This document shows positions 36,063 to 45,314 of a stretch of DNA of 64,000 bases, piece after piece. The DNA lies in contig NZ_AQQP01000016.1 in the NCBI RefSeq assembly GCF_002210165.1, positions 42,774 to 106,773 on the forward strand, read 5' to 3'. Source of the DNA: Phaeobacter sp. 22II1-1F12B. GTDB lineage: Bacteria > Pseudomonadota > Alphaproteobacteria > Rhodobacterales > Rhodobacteraceae. The translations under genes and the position numbers were made by a program. Under the pieces are notes generated by a model, which saw only the letters and a list, made by a program, of their open reading frames with translations, ran no database searches and had not been told where the DNA came from. Each line of letters begins with the position of its first letter. Within the stretch, counting starts at the first letter, position 1.

Positions 36063-36740
36063 ATGCGTCTTGCTGTAGCAATCCTTGCGCTGCTGCTTGT
36101 TCTGGCAAGCGGCGCGTCGGCCTATCTGGTGCTGCAAGCCTGTGGTGTCCTTTTGCCGTTGACCGGCACGCGGATCAGCGTCTGCGAAGATCCGGGCCGA
36201 GCGGCGGTGCGGGCCGAGCTTGCCGGGGCCTTGCAGGACCGCGACGATCTGAGCGCGCAGGTGGCCGGGCTGGAACGCGAGATCGCGCTTTTGCAATGCA
36301 AGGCCGAACCGCCGCCGCCGCCTCCACCTCCGCCGCCGGAAACGCCAAGCGGGCTGGCTCCGGATGCCTTTGATGAGAATGATATCTCGGTGATGGAGGG
36401 CTGCTGGGAGCTGTCCTCGAATTACGATGTGCGCGATATCCGGACGAACCGGATCACGCGGTTCCGCTACTGGCAGATTTGTTTCGACGAAAACGGCAAC
36501 GGGCGCGAGGTGATGCGCGCGACAAATGGCACGCGCTGCGAGGGGCGGCTGAGCGGCACGCTGAACAACGGGCAATTGTCCATGCGCGAACCGGGCAATC
36601 TGCAATGTGACAATGGATCCGAGATATTCCGGCGCGACGTCTTTTGTACGCTCGATGCGCAAGGCGTTGCGAATTGCGACAGCCTGCAGCCGGAGATCAA
36701 CGGCCGCGGTTCGGCGACGCTGCGCCGGGCAGGGAGATAG
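36063..36740 (+). CDS. Single-pass membrane protein with Cys-rich periplasmic domain (cluster gene 1)
   Basis: 225 aa, function unknown. A signal-anchor helix (about 3-24) precedes CGV...C.DP and a short coiled coil (QVAGLEREIALLQC, about 67-79), then a poly-proline hinge (about 83-92). The C-terminal domain (about 105-225) is beta-rich with conserved-looking Cys and Trp (MEGCWELSSNY, YWQICFDENGNG, RDVFCTLDAQGVANC), so disulfides are likely. The segment after the TM strongly resembles that of cluster gene 3. ATG 36063 is preferred for its signal-anchor and GGGAG upstream. The next gene starts 2 bp after the stop. Confidence 0.7.
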   Translation: MRLAVAILALLLVLASGASAYLVLQACGVLLPLTGTRISVCEDPGRAAVRAELAGALQDRDDLSAQVAGLEREIALLQCKAEPPPPPPPPPPETPSGLAPDAFDENDISVMEGCWELSSNYDVRDIRTNRITRFRYWQICFDENGNGREVMRATNGTRCEGRLSGTLNNGQLSMREPGNLQCDNGSEIFRRDVFCTLDAQGVANCDSLQPEINGRGSATLRRAGR

Positions 36741-36742
36741 GA

Positions 36743-38386
36743 ATGGCAGAGCATTATCTGGGCAAGCTGAAGGTCGACAATGCCGATTTCGTGGAGATCG
36801 GCGGCACGCCCGCGCTGGAACAATACGACGCGCTCTACCGGCTGCTGAGCGAACGCGCCGGGCCGGAAGTTGCCGCGCTGTTTGCCGAGCCGTTGATCAG
36901 CCGGGGCAACGATGCCGCGCAGCCGACGGTATCATGGTACGGCGAGGGCGAGGGCCGTCCGCTCGAGAACCTGTCGGGGGCGGAAAGGGCGCGCGCCGAA
37001 GCCTATCTGGCGGATCATCTGCGGCCCGTAAGGGCGCTGGCCGAAGAACCGGGTGGCGCTCTGGCGATGGCGGCGCTGACGGTCTACGGGGCCGAGGATG
37101 TGATGGTTGTCGGCGATCGCCCGGTCATCGTGAACTGGGGGCTGATGCCCGGGGGCAAGGGCGCGAGCGTGGCGACCCGCCCGGCACATTATGCCAAGAC
37201 GCTTGGAAAATTCGTGCCGATGGAGGCGGCCGCGCGTCCGGTGACCGAACCACCCAAGGCAACGCCTGCAGCGGCTGCCGCCGCGCCGGTCACGCGGGTC
37301 GAAACCCGCCGCGTGGTGACGCCGCTGGCTTGGGTGCCGCTGCTGATCCTGCTTTTGCTCGCGGGGGGCACGCTGGCCTGGCTGCTGACGCCGGGGGTGC
37401 GGCTCTTTGCCAATAACACCCCGCCGGCGGTGACGGATGAGGCGCTTTTGGCGGCGACGCGGGCTGAGACCGAAGCGTTGAATGCGCGGCGCGATCAGCT
37501 GGAGGCGGCGCTTGCCGGGGCGGTCTGCCGCGCGGACGGGCAGTTGATCCTGCCGGGCGGTTTGACGCCCGAAGGTCTTTTGCCGCCCGAACCCGGTGTG
37601 CAGCCTGCCGAACGCGCCGAGGCCGCGCCGGATGCGATCCTGCCCAGCCGCAGCAGCCGGGTGGTGATGCCGGATGAGACTTCGCTCTTGGCGCGGATCG
37701 AGGCCAGCACGGTGATGGTTCTGGCCTCGGGCGCGGGGCCGGTTTCGACCGGGTCGGGGTTCGTGATCGGGCCGGGGCTGATCGTGACCAATCATCACGT
37801 GGTGGAAAACGCGCTGGACGGGGCTGGGCAGGTACTGGTGACGGGCGGGGCGCTGGGCGCGCCGCAACCGGCGGAAATCGTCAAGACCCAAGGTCCGCTG
37901 GCCGAGACCGGGGGCGATTTCGCGCTGTTGCGGATTGCCGAGACATCGCTGCCTGCGCTGACGGTGCATCTGCCCGAAGGCTCGCTGGTACTGAACAACG
38001 TGGTGGCGGCGGGCTATCCGGGCGATGTGCTGGAAACCGATGCCGGGTTTGCAGCCTTGCGAGGCGGCGATCTGAGCGCGGTGCCGGGGCTGACGGTCAC
38101 CGACGGGATCGTGAATACAGAGCAACAATTGTCGCCGACGACCCATGTGCTGTTGCATTCCGCCGCCTTGTCGAGCGGCAACTCGGGCGGGCCGCTTCTT
38201 GATATGTGCGGGCGGCTGGTCGGGGTGAATGCCTTTGTCAGGCAAGGGGTTATGCAGAACCGGGGCTTTGCGCTGACGACCGGTGATCTGATGGCGTTCC
38301 TGAACGGGACGGGGGCAACGCCCTCGGTCGTGTCGGAGCCTTGCGCGCCGGTGGTGGCGCGCCCGGATGTGGCGGTCGGGGAATAG
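36743..38386 (+). CDS. Membrane-anchored HtrA-like serine protease (cluster gene 2)
   Basis: 547 aa. A cytosolic N-terminal domain (about 1-140; AALFAEP, VSWYG, PVIVNWGLMP) and a Pro/Ala linker precede one TM helix (about 193-216). A short helical stretch and a trypsin-like S1C protease domain (about 315-525) then face the periplasm. The triad is His352 (TNHHVVENA), Asp392 (GGDFALLRI) and Ser481 (SSGNSGGPL), all present, so it should be active. No PDZ domain follows, unlike DegP. The N-terminal domain is related to that of cluster gene 3. Substrate unknown; it may cleave another component or an envelope target. Confidence 0.85.
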   Translation: MAEHYLGKLKVDNADFVEIGGTPALEQYDALYRLLSERAGPEVAALFAEPLISRGNDAAQPTVSWYGEGEGRPLENLSGAERARAEAYLADHLRPVRALAEEPGGALAMAALTVYGAEDVMVVGDRPVIVNWGLMPGGKGASVATRPAHYAKTLGKFVPMEAAARPVTEPPKATPAAAAAAPVTRVETRRVVTPLAWVPLLILLLLAGGTLAWLLTPGVRLFANNTPPAVTDEALLAATRAETEALNARRDQLEAALAGAVCRADGQLILPGGLTPEGLLPPEPGVQPAERAEAAPDAILPSRSSRVVMPDETSLLARIEASTVMVLASGAGPVSTGSGFVIGPGLIVTNHHVVENALDGAGQVLVTGGALGAPQPAEIVKTQGPLAETGGDFALLRIAETSLPALTVHLPEGSLVLNNVVAAGYPGDVLETDAGFAALRGGDLSAVPGLTVTDGIVNTEQQLSPTTHVLLHSAALSSGNSGGPLLDMCGRLVGVNAFVRQGVMQNRGFALTTGDLMAFLNGTGATPSVVSEPCAPVVARPDVAVGE

Positions 38387-38389
38387 CGC

Positions 38390-39613
38390 ATGGCCGAAGG
38401 CGTGATCGTCACCACCTCGACGGAAGGCTTGCAGCCGCTGGGTTCAGCGGCGCAGCGCTCCTATGAGCTGGTGAGCGACGCGGTGGCGCGTCGGTTCGGC
38501 ACCGATTACGGCGCGCTTTTCGCCGAGCCGGTGGCGGCCGAGCATGGCGACCGGATTGACTGGCACGGGCCGGTGCATACGGTGCCGCTCTCCGATCTGG
38601 GCGAGGCCGATCAGGCGACATTAAAGGCGCAACTGGGCGAAATGACCGCCGCGATCCGGGTCGAGGCGGCGCGGCTGCGTGACAGCGACAGCGCCGATGA
38701 CCAACGTCTGGGCGAGGCACTGGATAACGCGCTTGAGATCCCGGGCACGGACATGATCTATGCAGCGCCGGTGGGGGCGGGCTGGGCGCCGGTGCTGGTA
38801 CACTGGGCGTGGCTGCGCGACGATGCGCGCGCGGTGCGCGGCGTGCTGAGCGCGATGGTGCCGCGACCTGCGCCACTCGCGGACGAGGGGACTGAACAGC
38901 GCGAAAGCCGCTTTCCATGGGCTTGGCTGCTCTGGCTCGGGTGGATTCTGCTGGCGCTGATGATTGCAGCGATACTCTACCTGCTGATCGCGCCTTGCGG
39001 GGTGAAAGGCGGGCGGCTGTTCTTTTGCCCGGCGGACCCGCAGGCGATTGAATCCGCCCTGAGCGAGGGACGGGTTGCCGCCGACGAAGTCGCCGCGCTT
39101 GAACGCGAGATCGCGCTGGTGGACCGGCAGTGCCATCCGACGGTGCCCGTGCTGCCTGCGACGCCTGTGCCGGACGCGCCGCAGGACGAGACCAACGCCG
39201 ATCCGTCGAACCGGAACGTGGTCGAACAAACCATCGAAGAGCGCGGCGCCAAGCGGGGCGATCTGAATTTCGCGCTGGCGTGGTCGACGCTGGACGATAT
39301 CGACCTTTACGTGACCTGCCCGAACGGGGTGACGGTTTCGTACCAGAACCGGACGGGCTGCGGCGGCGTTTACGATCTGGACGCCAATGTGGTCGAGGCC
39401 GAGGCGATCAACGACCCGGTGGAGAATATCGTCTTTGAGGCGGCCGAGCCGGGCATCTACACGGTGCGCGCCCATCTGCGCAGCGAGCGGACGGCAGGCG
39501 AGAAACAGGTGAATTTGCATGTCTTGCGTCGCGATGGACCTTCGTCGAGCTATGCAGGTAAGGTGGGGGGAACGGTGACCGAATGGACGACCAACATAAG
39601 CATTTCAAGGTAG
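38390..39613 (+). CDS. Single-pass membrane protein with DUF2135/YfaP-like periplasmic domain (cluster gene 3)
   Basis: 407 aa. The cytosolic N-terminal domain (about 1-145; YGALFAEPV, IDWHG, APVLVHWAWLR) matches that of the protease in cluster gene 2. The TM helix is about 176-200. A CGV...FC..DP stretch and coiled coil EVAALEREIAL (about 233-243) match cluster gene 1. The C-terminal domain (about 288-380; LNFALAWSTLDDIDLYVTCPNG, CGGVYDLDANV, PVENIVF, GIYTVRAHL) resembles the YfaP/DUF2135 beta-sandwich found with vWA proteins. It is probably a sensor or adaptor linking cytosolic parts to the periplasm. Confidence 0.75.
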   Translation: MAEGVIVTTSTEGLQPLGSAAQRSYELVSDAVARRFGTDYGALFAEPVAAEHGDRIDWHGPVHTVPLSDLGEADQATLKAQLGEMTAAIRVEAARLRDSDSADDQRLGEALDNALEIPGTDMIYAAPVGAGWAPVLVHWAWLRDDARAVRGVLSAMVPRPAPLADEGTEQRESRFPWAWLLWLGWILLALMIAAILYLLIAPCGVKGGRLFFCPADPQAIESALSEGRVAADEVAALEREIALVDRQCHPTVPVLPATPVPDAPQDETNADPSNRNVVEQTIEERGAKRGDLNFALAWSTLDDIDLYVTCPNGVTVSYQNRTGCGGVYDLDANVVEAEAINDPVENIVFEAAEPGIYTVRAHLRSERTAGEKQVNLHVLRRDGPSSSYAGKVGGTVTEWTTNISISR

Positions 39614-39618
39614 GCCCG

Positions 39619-42600
39619 ATGCAGACTGCCCAGACCCTTGCGCAACTGACCGACTGGCGGGACGAGATCACGCTGGTGCCCTACTCGGGGACGCAGATGC
39701 TGGATTTCGGCTTTCAGCTCGACGCGCTCGAGTTGCGCAGCGCCCGGTTTGTCGAGCGGGTCGTGGGCGGCAGCGCCGAGGCCGAGGAATGGGCGCTGGT
39801 GCCGCTGACCGGGGATGCCGATACGGATGCGGCGGTGGAAGAGTCCGCGCGGGCGGATGACGACGAATATTCGGTGCGCTCGGCAGCGGCGCTTGAACCC
39901 TTTTTGAACAAATGGGTGCCGGTGCCGGTCCTGCGCATCCGCAATGATCGCGGTCCCGGTGGAGAGGAACGCTATGACGCGGGGCCGTCGGCATGGGCGC
40001 GGGCGCGGGTTGTTGAACTGGACGAACCCGACGAGGACACCGGGCACACGCACCGGGTGCAGTTGGCGCTCGATACGGCGTTGATGGAGGCGGCCCAGCC
40101 GCTGCAATACACCGCGCCAGAACGGGCGGATGCGGAAAAGGCGCGCGATTTCAGGCTGGTGAGCGACCCGGCGCGGATGGACTGGTTCCTGCGACGGCTG
40201 GAGCCGGACAGCGAAGGCGAGATGCTGGATTTGCAGAAATGGGTCTCGGACTGGCTGGACGATCTGTTCATGGCGCATAAGCGGGCGGAACGTCCGGGTC
40301 GCAAGATCACCCATGAGACGTTGCCGCACCGGTTTGAACACTGGGCGCGCTACCTTGCATTTCTGCGGCTGATCGACCACGCGGTCGAGGTGCCCAAGAT
40401 CCGGCTCGCCAATACGGTGAGTGAGAGGGAAAGCGTGTCGCCGGTCGAGGTCGAACTGGTGCTGGACGTGGGCAACTCGCGCACCTGTGGCATCCTGATC
40501 GAACGGTTCCCCGGCGAAACACGGCTGGATCTGGCGCGGTCCTTCCCGCTTGAGATCCGTGACCTGTCGCGGCCCGAATTCCTTTATTCCGGGCTGTTCG
40601 ACAGCCGGGTCGAGTTTTCCGAGCACAAGATGGGCGACGAACGCTATGCCTCGCGCTCGGGGCGGCGCAACGGGTTTCTCTGGCCGTCGATCGTGCGGAT
40701 CGGCCCCGAGGCGCTGCGGCTTGTGGCCGGGGAGGAAGGGACCGAGACCGCCTCGGGCCTGTCTTCGCCGAAGCGATACCTTTGGGACGATGCGCCGGTG
40801 CAGCAGGACTGGCGGTTTCATCATCATTCCGACCCGAACAACCTCCCGAAATCGCTGCGGGCGGCGATGCGGCATCTGAACGAGGGTGGCGATGTGCTGT
40901 CGCAGATACGCGCGGATGAGCAGGCCAAGCTGCGCCCGCGCGGCAAGACCCCGCAAAGCCCCGCGATCCGGCCCCGTTTCGCACGCGCCTCGCTGTTCGG
41001 TTTCATGCTGGCCGAGATCATTGCCCATGCGCTGATCCAGGTAAACGCCCCGGCAAGCCGGGCGCGGCGACCACAGTCAGAACTGCCCCGGCGGCTGGAC
41101 CGGATCATCCTGACCCTGCCCACCGCGACCACGGCACAGGAACAGGCGATCATCCGGTCCAAGGCCAAGGGCGCTTTGGCGCTGGTCTGGACCATGCTGG
41201 GGCTCAAGGATGGCGAAAGCACGATTTCGCGGATGCCGGAACTGGTGGTGGAATGGGACGAGGCGAGCTGTACGCAGCTGGTCTACCTTTATTCCGAGCT
41301 GACCCAGAAATTCGACGGGCGGATTGATCGCTTCCTGTCGCTCAAGGGGCGCGAGCGGGGCGGCGAGCCATCGCTGCGGTTGGCCTGTGTCGACATCGGC
41401 GGCGGCACGACAGACCTGATGGTGACGACCTATCGGGGTGAGGCCGGGCGGGTGCTGCATCCCGAGCAGAATTTCCGCGAAGGGTTCCGGGTCGCCGGGG
41501 ACGAGTTGATGCAGCGGGTGATCGCGACTGTGATCCTGCCCGGTTTGCAAGCCGAGATCGAGGCGATGGGCGGGCGGTTCGTGGGTGAGAAGCTGCGCGA
41601 ATTGTTCACCGGCGATATCGGAGGCCTTGATCAGCAGAGCGTCCAGAAACGCCGCCAGTTCGCGCTGCGGGTGTTGATGCCGGTGGCGGTGGCGATCCTG
41701 AACACCTGCGAAACCGCCGATCCCTATGAGCCGCTGAATGTCAGCCTGAGCGATGTATTACCGCTGGGCGAAGAGGACAGTGACCTGCCCGCCGCCCTTG
41801 TCGCCTATATCGAGGATGCGGCAGTCGGGCTTGGCGCGACCGATTTCCGGCTGGCGGATGTCACGCTGAGTTTCAACCGCGAGGATGTGGATGCGGCCGC
41901 GCGCGAGGTGTTCCAGCAGGTGCTGAGCAACATGGCCGAGGTGATCGAGCATCTGGGCGTGGATGTGGTGTTGCTGACAGGGCGGCCGTCGCGCCTGCCG
42001 GCGGTGCGTTCGATCCTTGAGGAGATGATGGTGGTGGCGCCGCACCGGCTGATCTCGATGCACGCCTACAAGACCGGGCGCTGGTATCCGTTCCGCGATC
42101 CGGTGACGCAGCGCATCGGTGATCCGAAATCGACGGTGGCGGTGGGCGGTATGCTGATCGCGCTGTCGGAATCGCGCATCCCGAATTTCAAGGTCACGAC
42201 ACAGGCGTTCCGGATGCAGTCGACCGCGCGTTATATCGGCGAAATGGACAGCTCAGGCCAGATCATGTCCGACCGTATCCTGTTCAGCGATGTCGATCTG
42301 GATGCAAGGAAGAGCGAGGCGGATATGGTGTCGAGCCTGACCATGTATGCGCCGGTTTACCTTGGCTCGCGGCAACTGCCGCTGGAACGCTGGACGACCA
42401 CGCCGCTCTACCGGCTGGATTTCGCAACCCCCGCTGCCGAGACGCGCGCGCCGCTGCGCGTGACGTTCGAGCGGACCGAGGCGGATGACGACCCCGAACG
42501 CGAAACGCCGGAATCGGTGCTGCGCCGCGAGGCCATGCGCGAGGCATTCGATGTGGTGGAACTCGAAGATAACGAGGGCACGGCGATGAAAAAGGGCGAG

Positions 42601-42672
42601 GTCAGGCTACGTCTGCACACGTTGGGATTCGAAGATGACTATTGGATTGATACGGGGCTGTTCCGGCTGTGA
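39619..42672 (+). CDS. srfB: SrfB-family Hsp70/actin-fold ATPase (cluster gene 4)
   Basis: 1017-aa cytosolic protein of the SrfB 'virulence factor' family. It carries two actin/Hsp70-type nucleotide-binding motifs: phosphate 1 VELVLDVGNSRTCG at about 278-291 and phosphate 2 VDIGGGTTDLMV from about residue 591, so it is a likely ATPase with a large insertion between the two halves. Residues 1-270 form an additional N-terminal domain. VDVVLLTGRPSRLPAV (from about residue 780) is the adenosine-type motif. No TM is visible. The ATG at 39619 with AAGG upstream is chosen; an earlier ATG (39583) would overlap the previous gene by 31 bp. In enteric bacteria srfB neighbours srfC, as here. Confidence 0.85.
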   Translation: MQTAQTLAQLTDWRDEITLVPYSGTQMLDFGFQLDALELRSARFVERVVGGSAEAEEWALVPLTGDADTDAAVEESARADDDEYSVRSAAALEPFLNKWVPVPVLRIRNDRGPGGEERYDAGPSAWARARVVELDEPDEDTGHTHRVQLALDTALMEAAQPLQYTAPERADAEKARDFRLVSDPARMDWFLRRLEPDSEGEMLDLQKWVSDWLDDLFMAHKRAERPGRKITHETLPHRFEHWARYLAFLRLIDHAVEVPKIRLANTVSERESVSPVEVELVLDVGNSRTCGILIERFPGETRLDLARSFPLEIRDLSRPEFLYSGLFDSRVEFSEHKMGDERYASRSGRRNGFLWPSIVRIGPEALRLVAGEEGTETASGLSSPKRYLWDDAPVQQDWRFHHHSDPNNLPKSLRAAMRHLNEGGDVLSQIRADEQAKLRPRGKTPQSPAIRPRFARASLFGFMLAEIIAHALIQVNAPASRARRPQSELPRRLDRIILTLPTATTAQEQAIIRSKAKGALALVWTMLGLKDGESTISRMPELVVEWDEASCTQLVYLYSELTQKFDGRIDRFLSLKGRERGGEPSLRLACVDIGGGTTDLMVTTYRGEAGRVLHPEQNFREGFRVAGDELMQRVIATVILPGLQAEIEAMGGRFVGEKLRELFTGDIGGLDQQSVQKRRQFALRVLMPVAVAILNTCETADPYEPLNVSLSDVLPLGEEDSDLPAALVAYIEDAAVGLGATDFRLADVTLSFNREDVDAAAREVFQQVLSNMAEVIEHLGVDVVLLTGRPSRLPAVRSILEEMMVVAPHRLISMHAYKTGRWYPFRDPVTQRIGDPKSTVAVGGMLIALSESRIPNFKVTTQAFRMQSTARYIGEMDSSGQIMSDRILFSDVDLDARKSEADMVSSLTMYAPVYLGSRQLPLERWTTTPLYRLDFATPAAETRAPLRVTFERTEADDDPERETPESVLRREAMREAFDVVELEDNEGTAMKKGEVRLRLHTLGFEDDYWIDTGLFRL

Positions 42673-42686
42673 GGGATGAAACAGGC

Positions 42687-45314
42687 ATGACGCAGGAACA
42701 GGAACAACTGGCGCAGGACTGCGCGGCGCTGACTGATCTGAGCGGGCAGGCGCTTGCATGGGTGAACGACCCGGAGAACGCCGAACTGGTCGGCGCCGAG
42801 GCGCGCTCGCTCACCAAGATGATGCGACGTGCGGCGAGGCGGTCACGGCGTCTTGGGCGGGCGGCGGTCACACCGATGTCGGTCAGCGTGTTCGGGCCCT
42901 CGCAGGCGGGGAAGTCTTTTCTGGTTTCGGTTCTGGCGCGGCCCGAGAACGGGCGTCTGGTTGGCGATTTCCCGGAGCGGCAGCTTGATTACATCAGCGA
43001 GGTCAATCCCGAGGGTGAGGGCGAGAGCACTGGCCTTGTCACGAGGTTTACCATGCGTCGCGAGCCGTGCCCCGACGGGTTTCCGATCCGCCTGACCCTG
43101 CTGAGCGAGGCGGATATCATCCGCACGATCCTCAATTCGTTCTTCAACGATGGCGATGAATCCGAGGTGCCGCCCGATGCGGCGGAGTTGGCGGCCCATC
43201 TAGATGCCTACAAGGCGCGCGCCGGGGTGGCGCAGCCCGGTCTGGATGCGGACGGGGTGCAGGAAATCGGCGAATATGTCGAGAATGTCTTTCGAAAGAG
43301 CGCCTATGCGGCGGCGCTGCGCCCGTTCTGGGACGAGGCCTCTGAAATCGCGCCGGGTCTGTCGCTGGCGGATCGGGCCGGGTTCTTCTCGATCCTCTGG
43401 GGCGGGCACGAGGCGCTGGGCGAGATGTATCAGCAACTGGCCGGTGCGCTGGCGCGGCTGGGCCATGCCGAGGAGATCCACGTTGAGATGGCGGCGCTGA
43501 TCCCTCGCGAGCAGTCGATCATCGACGTGAAAACCCTGCGCGGGCTGCGTGGCGGTGACGTAGGGCCGGATCTGCGGGTACATGCGGGTGGGCGCGATCT
43601 GCGTCTGCCACGGGCCGAGATATGCGCACTGGCGGCGGAACTGGTCTTTCCAATGGCCGAACAGCCCTCGGATTTGTTCGGGCGCACCGATCTGCTGGAT
43701 TTCCCCGGTGCACGGAACCGGTTCGAGGAACCGCTGTCGAAAACGCTGGGCAATCTCGACAAGAACCTGCCCGAGCTGCTGTTGCGCGGCAAGGTGGCCT
43801 ATCTCTTTGATCGGTATGTGGAAAATCAGGAAATTACCTCGATGCTGCTCTGTGTGCCGGGCAGCAATATGGAAACGCTCGACCTGCCGGGGCTGGTCGA
43901 TCAGTGGATCGCGCTCACCCACGGGGCGACGCCCGAGTTGCGGGCGCAGACGGACACTGCGCTGTTCTTCGTGCTGACCAAATTCGACATGCAGCTTGGC
44001 GATTCCGCCGCCGATGGTGGCGCGATGACGCGGTTTGAACGCCGCATGAAAGCCTCGCTGCTTGAGCGATTTGGCCGGGGGCAGGACAGTTGGGTCGAGG
44101 AATGGGAGCCGGGCAGGCCGTTCGACAATTGCTATTGGTTGCGTAACCCGAATTACTTTGTCGACGGGTTGATCGATTACGACGAGAACCGGCGCGAGGT
44201 TCAGATCCGGCCCGACAAGGAGCCCCGGATTGCCGAGCTGAAAGCGGGTTGTCTGGCCGCCGCGCCGGTGCGCCGCCATTTCGCCGACCCCGAGGCGGCA
44301 TGGGACGCGGCGCTGACGCTGAACGACGGTGGCGTGACCTACCTGATGGAACAGCTTGCGAAGGTCTGCAAACCCGACAGCAAGCTGCGCCAGATCCGGG
44401 TGCAGCTTGACCAGATTGCTTCCGATCTGACCCGCGCGATGGCGCCGTTCCATGTGTCGGACGATGTGGAACATCGCATCGCCGAGAAACAGGAAGCGGT
44501 GACGCGGGTGATCGACGATCTGGAACAGGCGCTGGGGCGGCATCGGTTCGGCGCTGTGATGGCGGCGCTGATGGTCGATCAGGACGAGATCGAAACTCGC
44601 ATCGCGCGGGTACCAAGCTCCGTGCGGATCACCAGCGCGGTCAGCGCGGCCTCGGCCCCGGCGGCGGAAACCGTGGCCAAGGGCCCGGCGCGGCCCGGTC
44701 GTCCGGCGCGGCCCCGCCCGGTGCGTCCGGTGGAAAAGGACGAAATCCGGACCCTGACGCTGGAGCAGTTTCAGGCGGAAACGGCGATCGAGACATGGAT
44801 CGACCGGCTGAAGTCGCTGCGCGACGACCCGGTGCGGCGCAATGCCTTTGGTCTGGGCGAAACCACGACCGCCGATCTGGTGACCGAACTGATCCACGCA
44901 GCGCGGCGTATCGGGCTGTCGCGACGGACGGCCGAGGCGCTGCGGGCGGTCAATTTCGGGCTTAGCGTCGAAAAGCAGGCCCAGCCCGCTGCCATTCTGG
45001 GCGCCGAGAGCATCAACGGCTTTGTCGCGACCCTTGGCATGGAGGACGTGCCCCTGTCGGAACGGCCACAGGTTGAATTGCCCGAGGGCGGCGCGCGTCC
45101 GATCTTTGCCCCGCGCGCGTCGGCGGATCGGGTCGATAGCCTGCCGGAACAGCCCCGCAACCTTGCCGAAGAGGTCTGGAGCGACTGGGTCTTTGCGCTG
45201 GATGCGATTGCGCTGGCCAATGCCAAGGACGGCGTCGGCGGCGAGATCAACATCGAGCAGAACCTCGCGCTTGGCCGCATCCTTGTGGCGCTTGGGGAGC
45301 AGCGCGCGGCATGA
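42687..45314 (+). CDS. srfC: SrfC-family dynamin-like GTPase (cluster gene 5)
   Basis: About 875-aa cytosolic GTPase of the SrfC/'putative virulence factor' family. The P-loop reads GPSQAGKS (about 70-77), G3 is DFPG (338-341) and G4 is TKFD (431-434), so all main GTP-binding elements are present. The long C-terminal part is helical (DDVEHRIAEKQEAVTRVIDDLEQAL) with a Pro/Arg-rich linker (about 670-690). A GTG at 42669 that overlaps the srfB stop is an alternative start. The GTPase with an Hsp70-like partner suggests a nucleotide-driven assembly, perhaps at the membrane. No TM is obvious. Confidence 0.8.
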   Translation: MTQEQEQLAQDCAALTDLSGQALAWVNDPENAELVGAEARSLTKMMRRAARRSRRLGRAAVTPMSVSVFGPSQAGKSFLVSVLARPENGRLVGDFPERQLDYISEVNPEGEGESTGLVTRFTMRREPCPDGFPIRLTLLSEADIIRTILNSFFNDGDESEVPPDAAELAAHLDAYKARAGVAQPGLDADGVQEIGEYVENVFRKSAYAAALRPFWDEASEIAPGLSLADRAGFFSILWGGHEALGEMYQQLAGALARLGHAEEIHVEMAALIPREQSIIDVKTLRGLRGGDVGPDLRVHAGGRDLRLPRAEICALAAELVFPMAEQPSDLFGRTDLLDFPGARNRFEEPLSKTLGNLDKNLPELLLRGKVAYLFDRYVENQEITSMLLCVPGSNMETLDLPGLVDQWIALTHGATPELRAQTDTALFFVLTKFDMQLGDSAADGGAMTRFERRMKASLLERFGRGQDSWVEEWEPGRPFDNCYWLRNPNYFVDGLIDYDENRREVQIRPDKEPRIAELKAGCLAAAPVRRHFADPEAAWDAALTLNDGGVTYLMEQLAKVCKPDSKLRQIRVQLDQIASDLTRAMAPFHVSDDVEHRIAEKQEAVTRVIDDLEQALGRHRFGAVMAALMVDQDEIETRIARVPSSVRITSAVSAASAPAAETVAKGPARPGRPARPRPVRPVEKDEIRTLTLEQFQAETAIETWIDRLKSLRDDPVRRNAFGLGETTTADLVTELIHAARRIGLSRRTAEALRAVNFGLSVEKQAQPAAILGAESINGFVATLGMEDVPLSERPQVELPEGGARPIFAPRASADRVDSLPEQPRNLAEEVWSDWVFALDAIALANAKDGVGGEINIEQNLALGRILVALGEQRAA

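Noticed and set aside
36300..36345. Possible repeat or frameshift site at the poly-proline codons
   Set aside because: Frame stays open and the domains on both sides are in the same frame; a simple proline hinge explains it.
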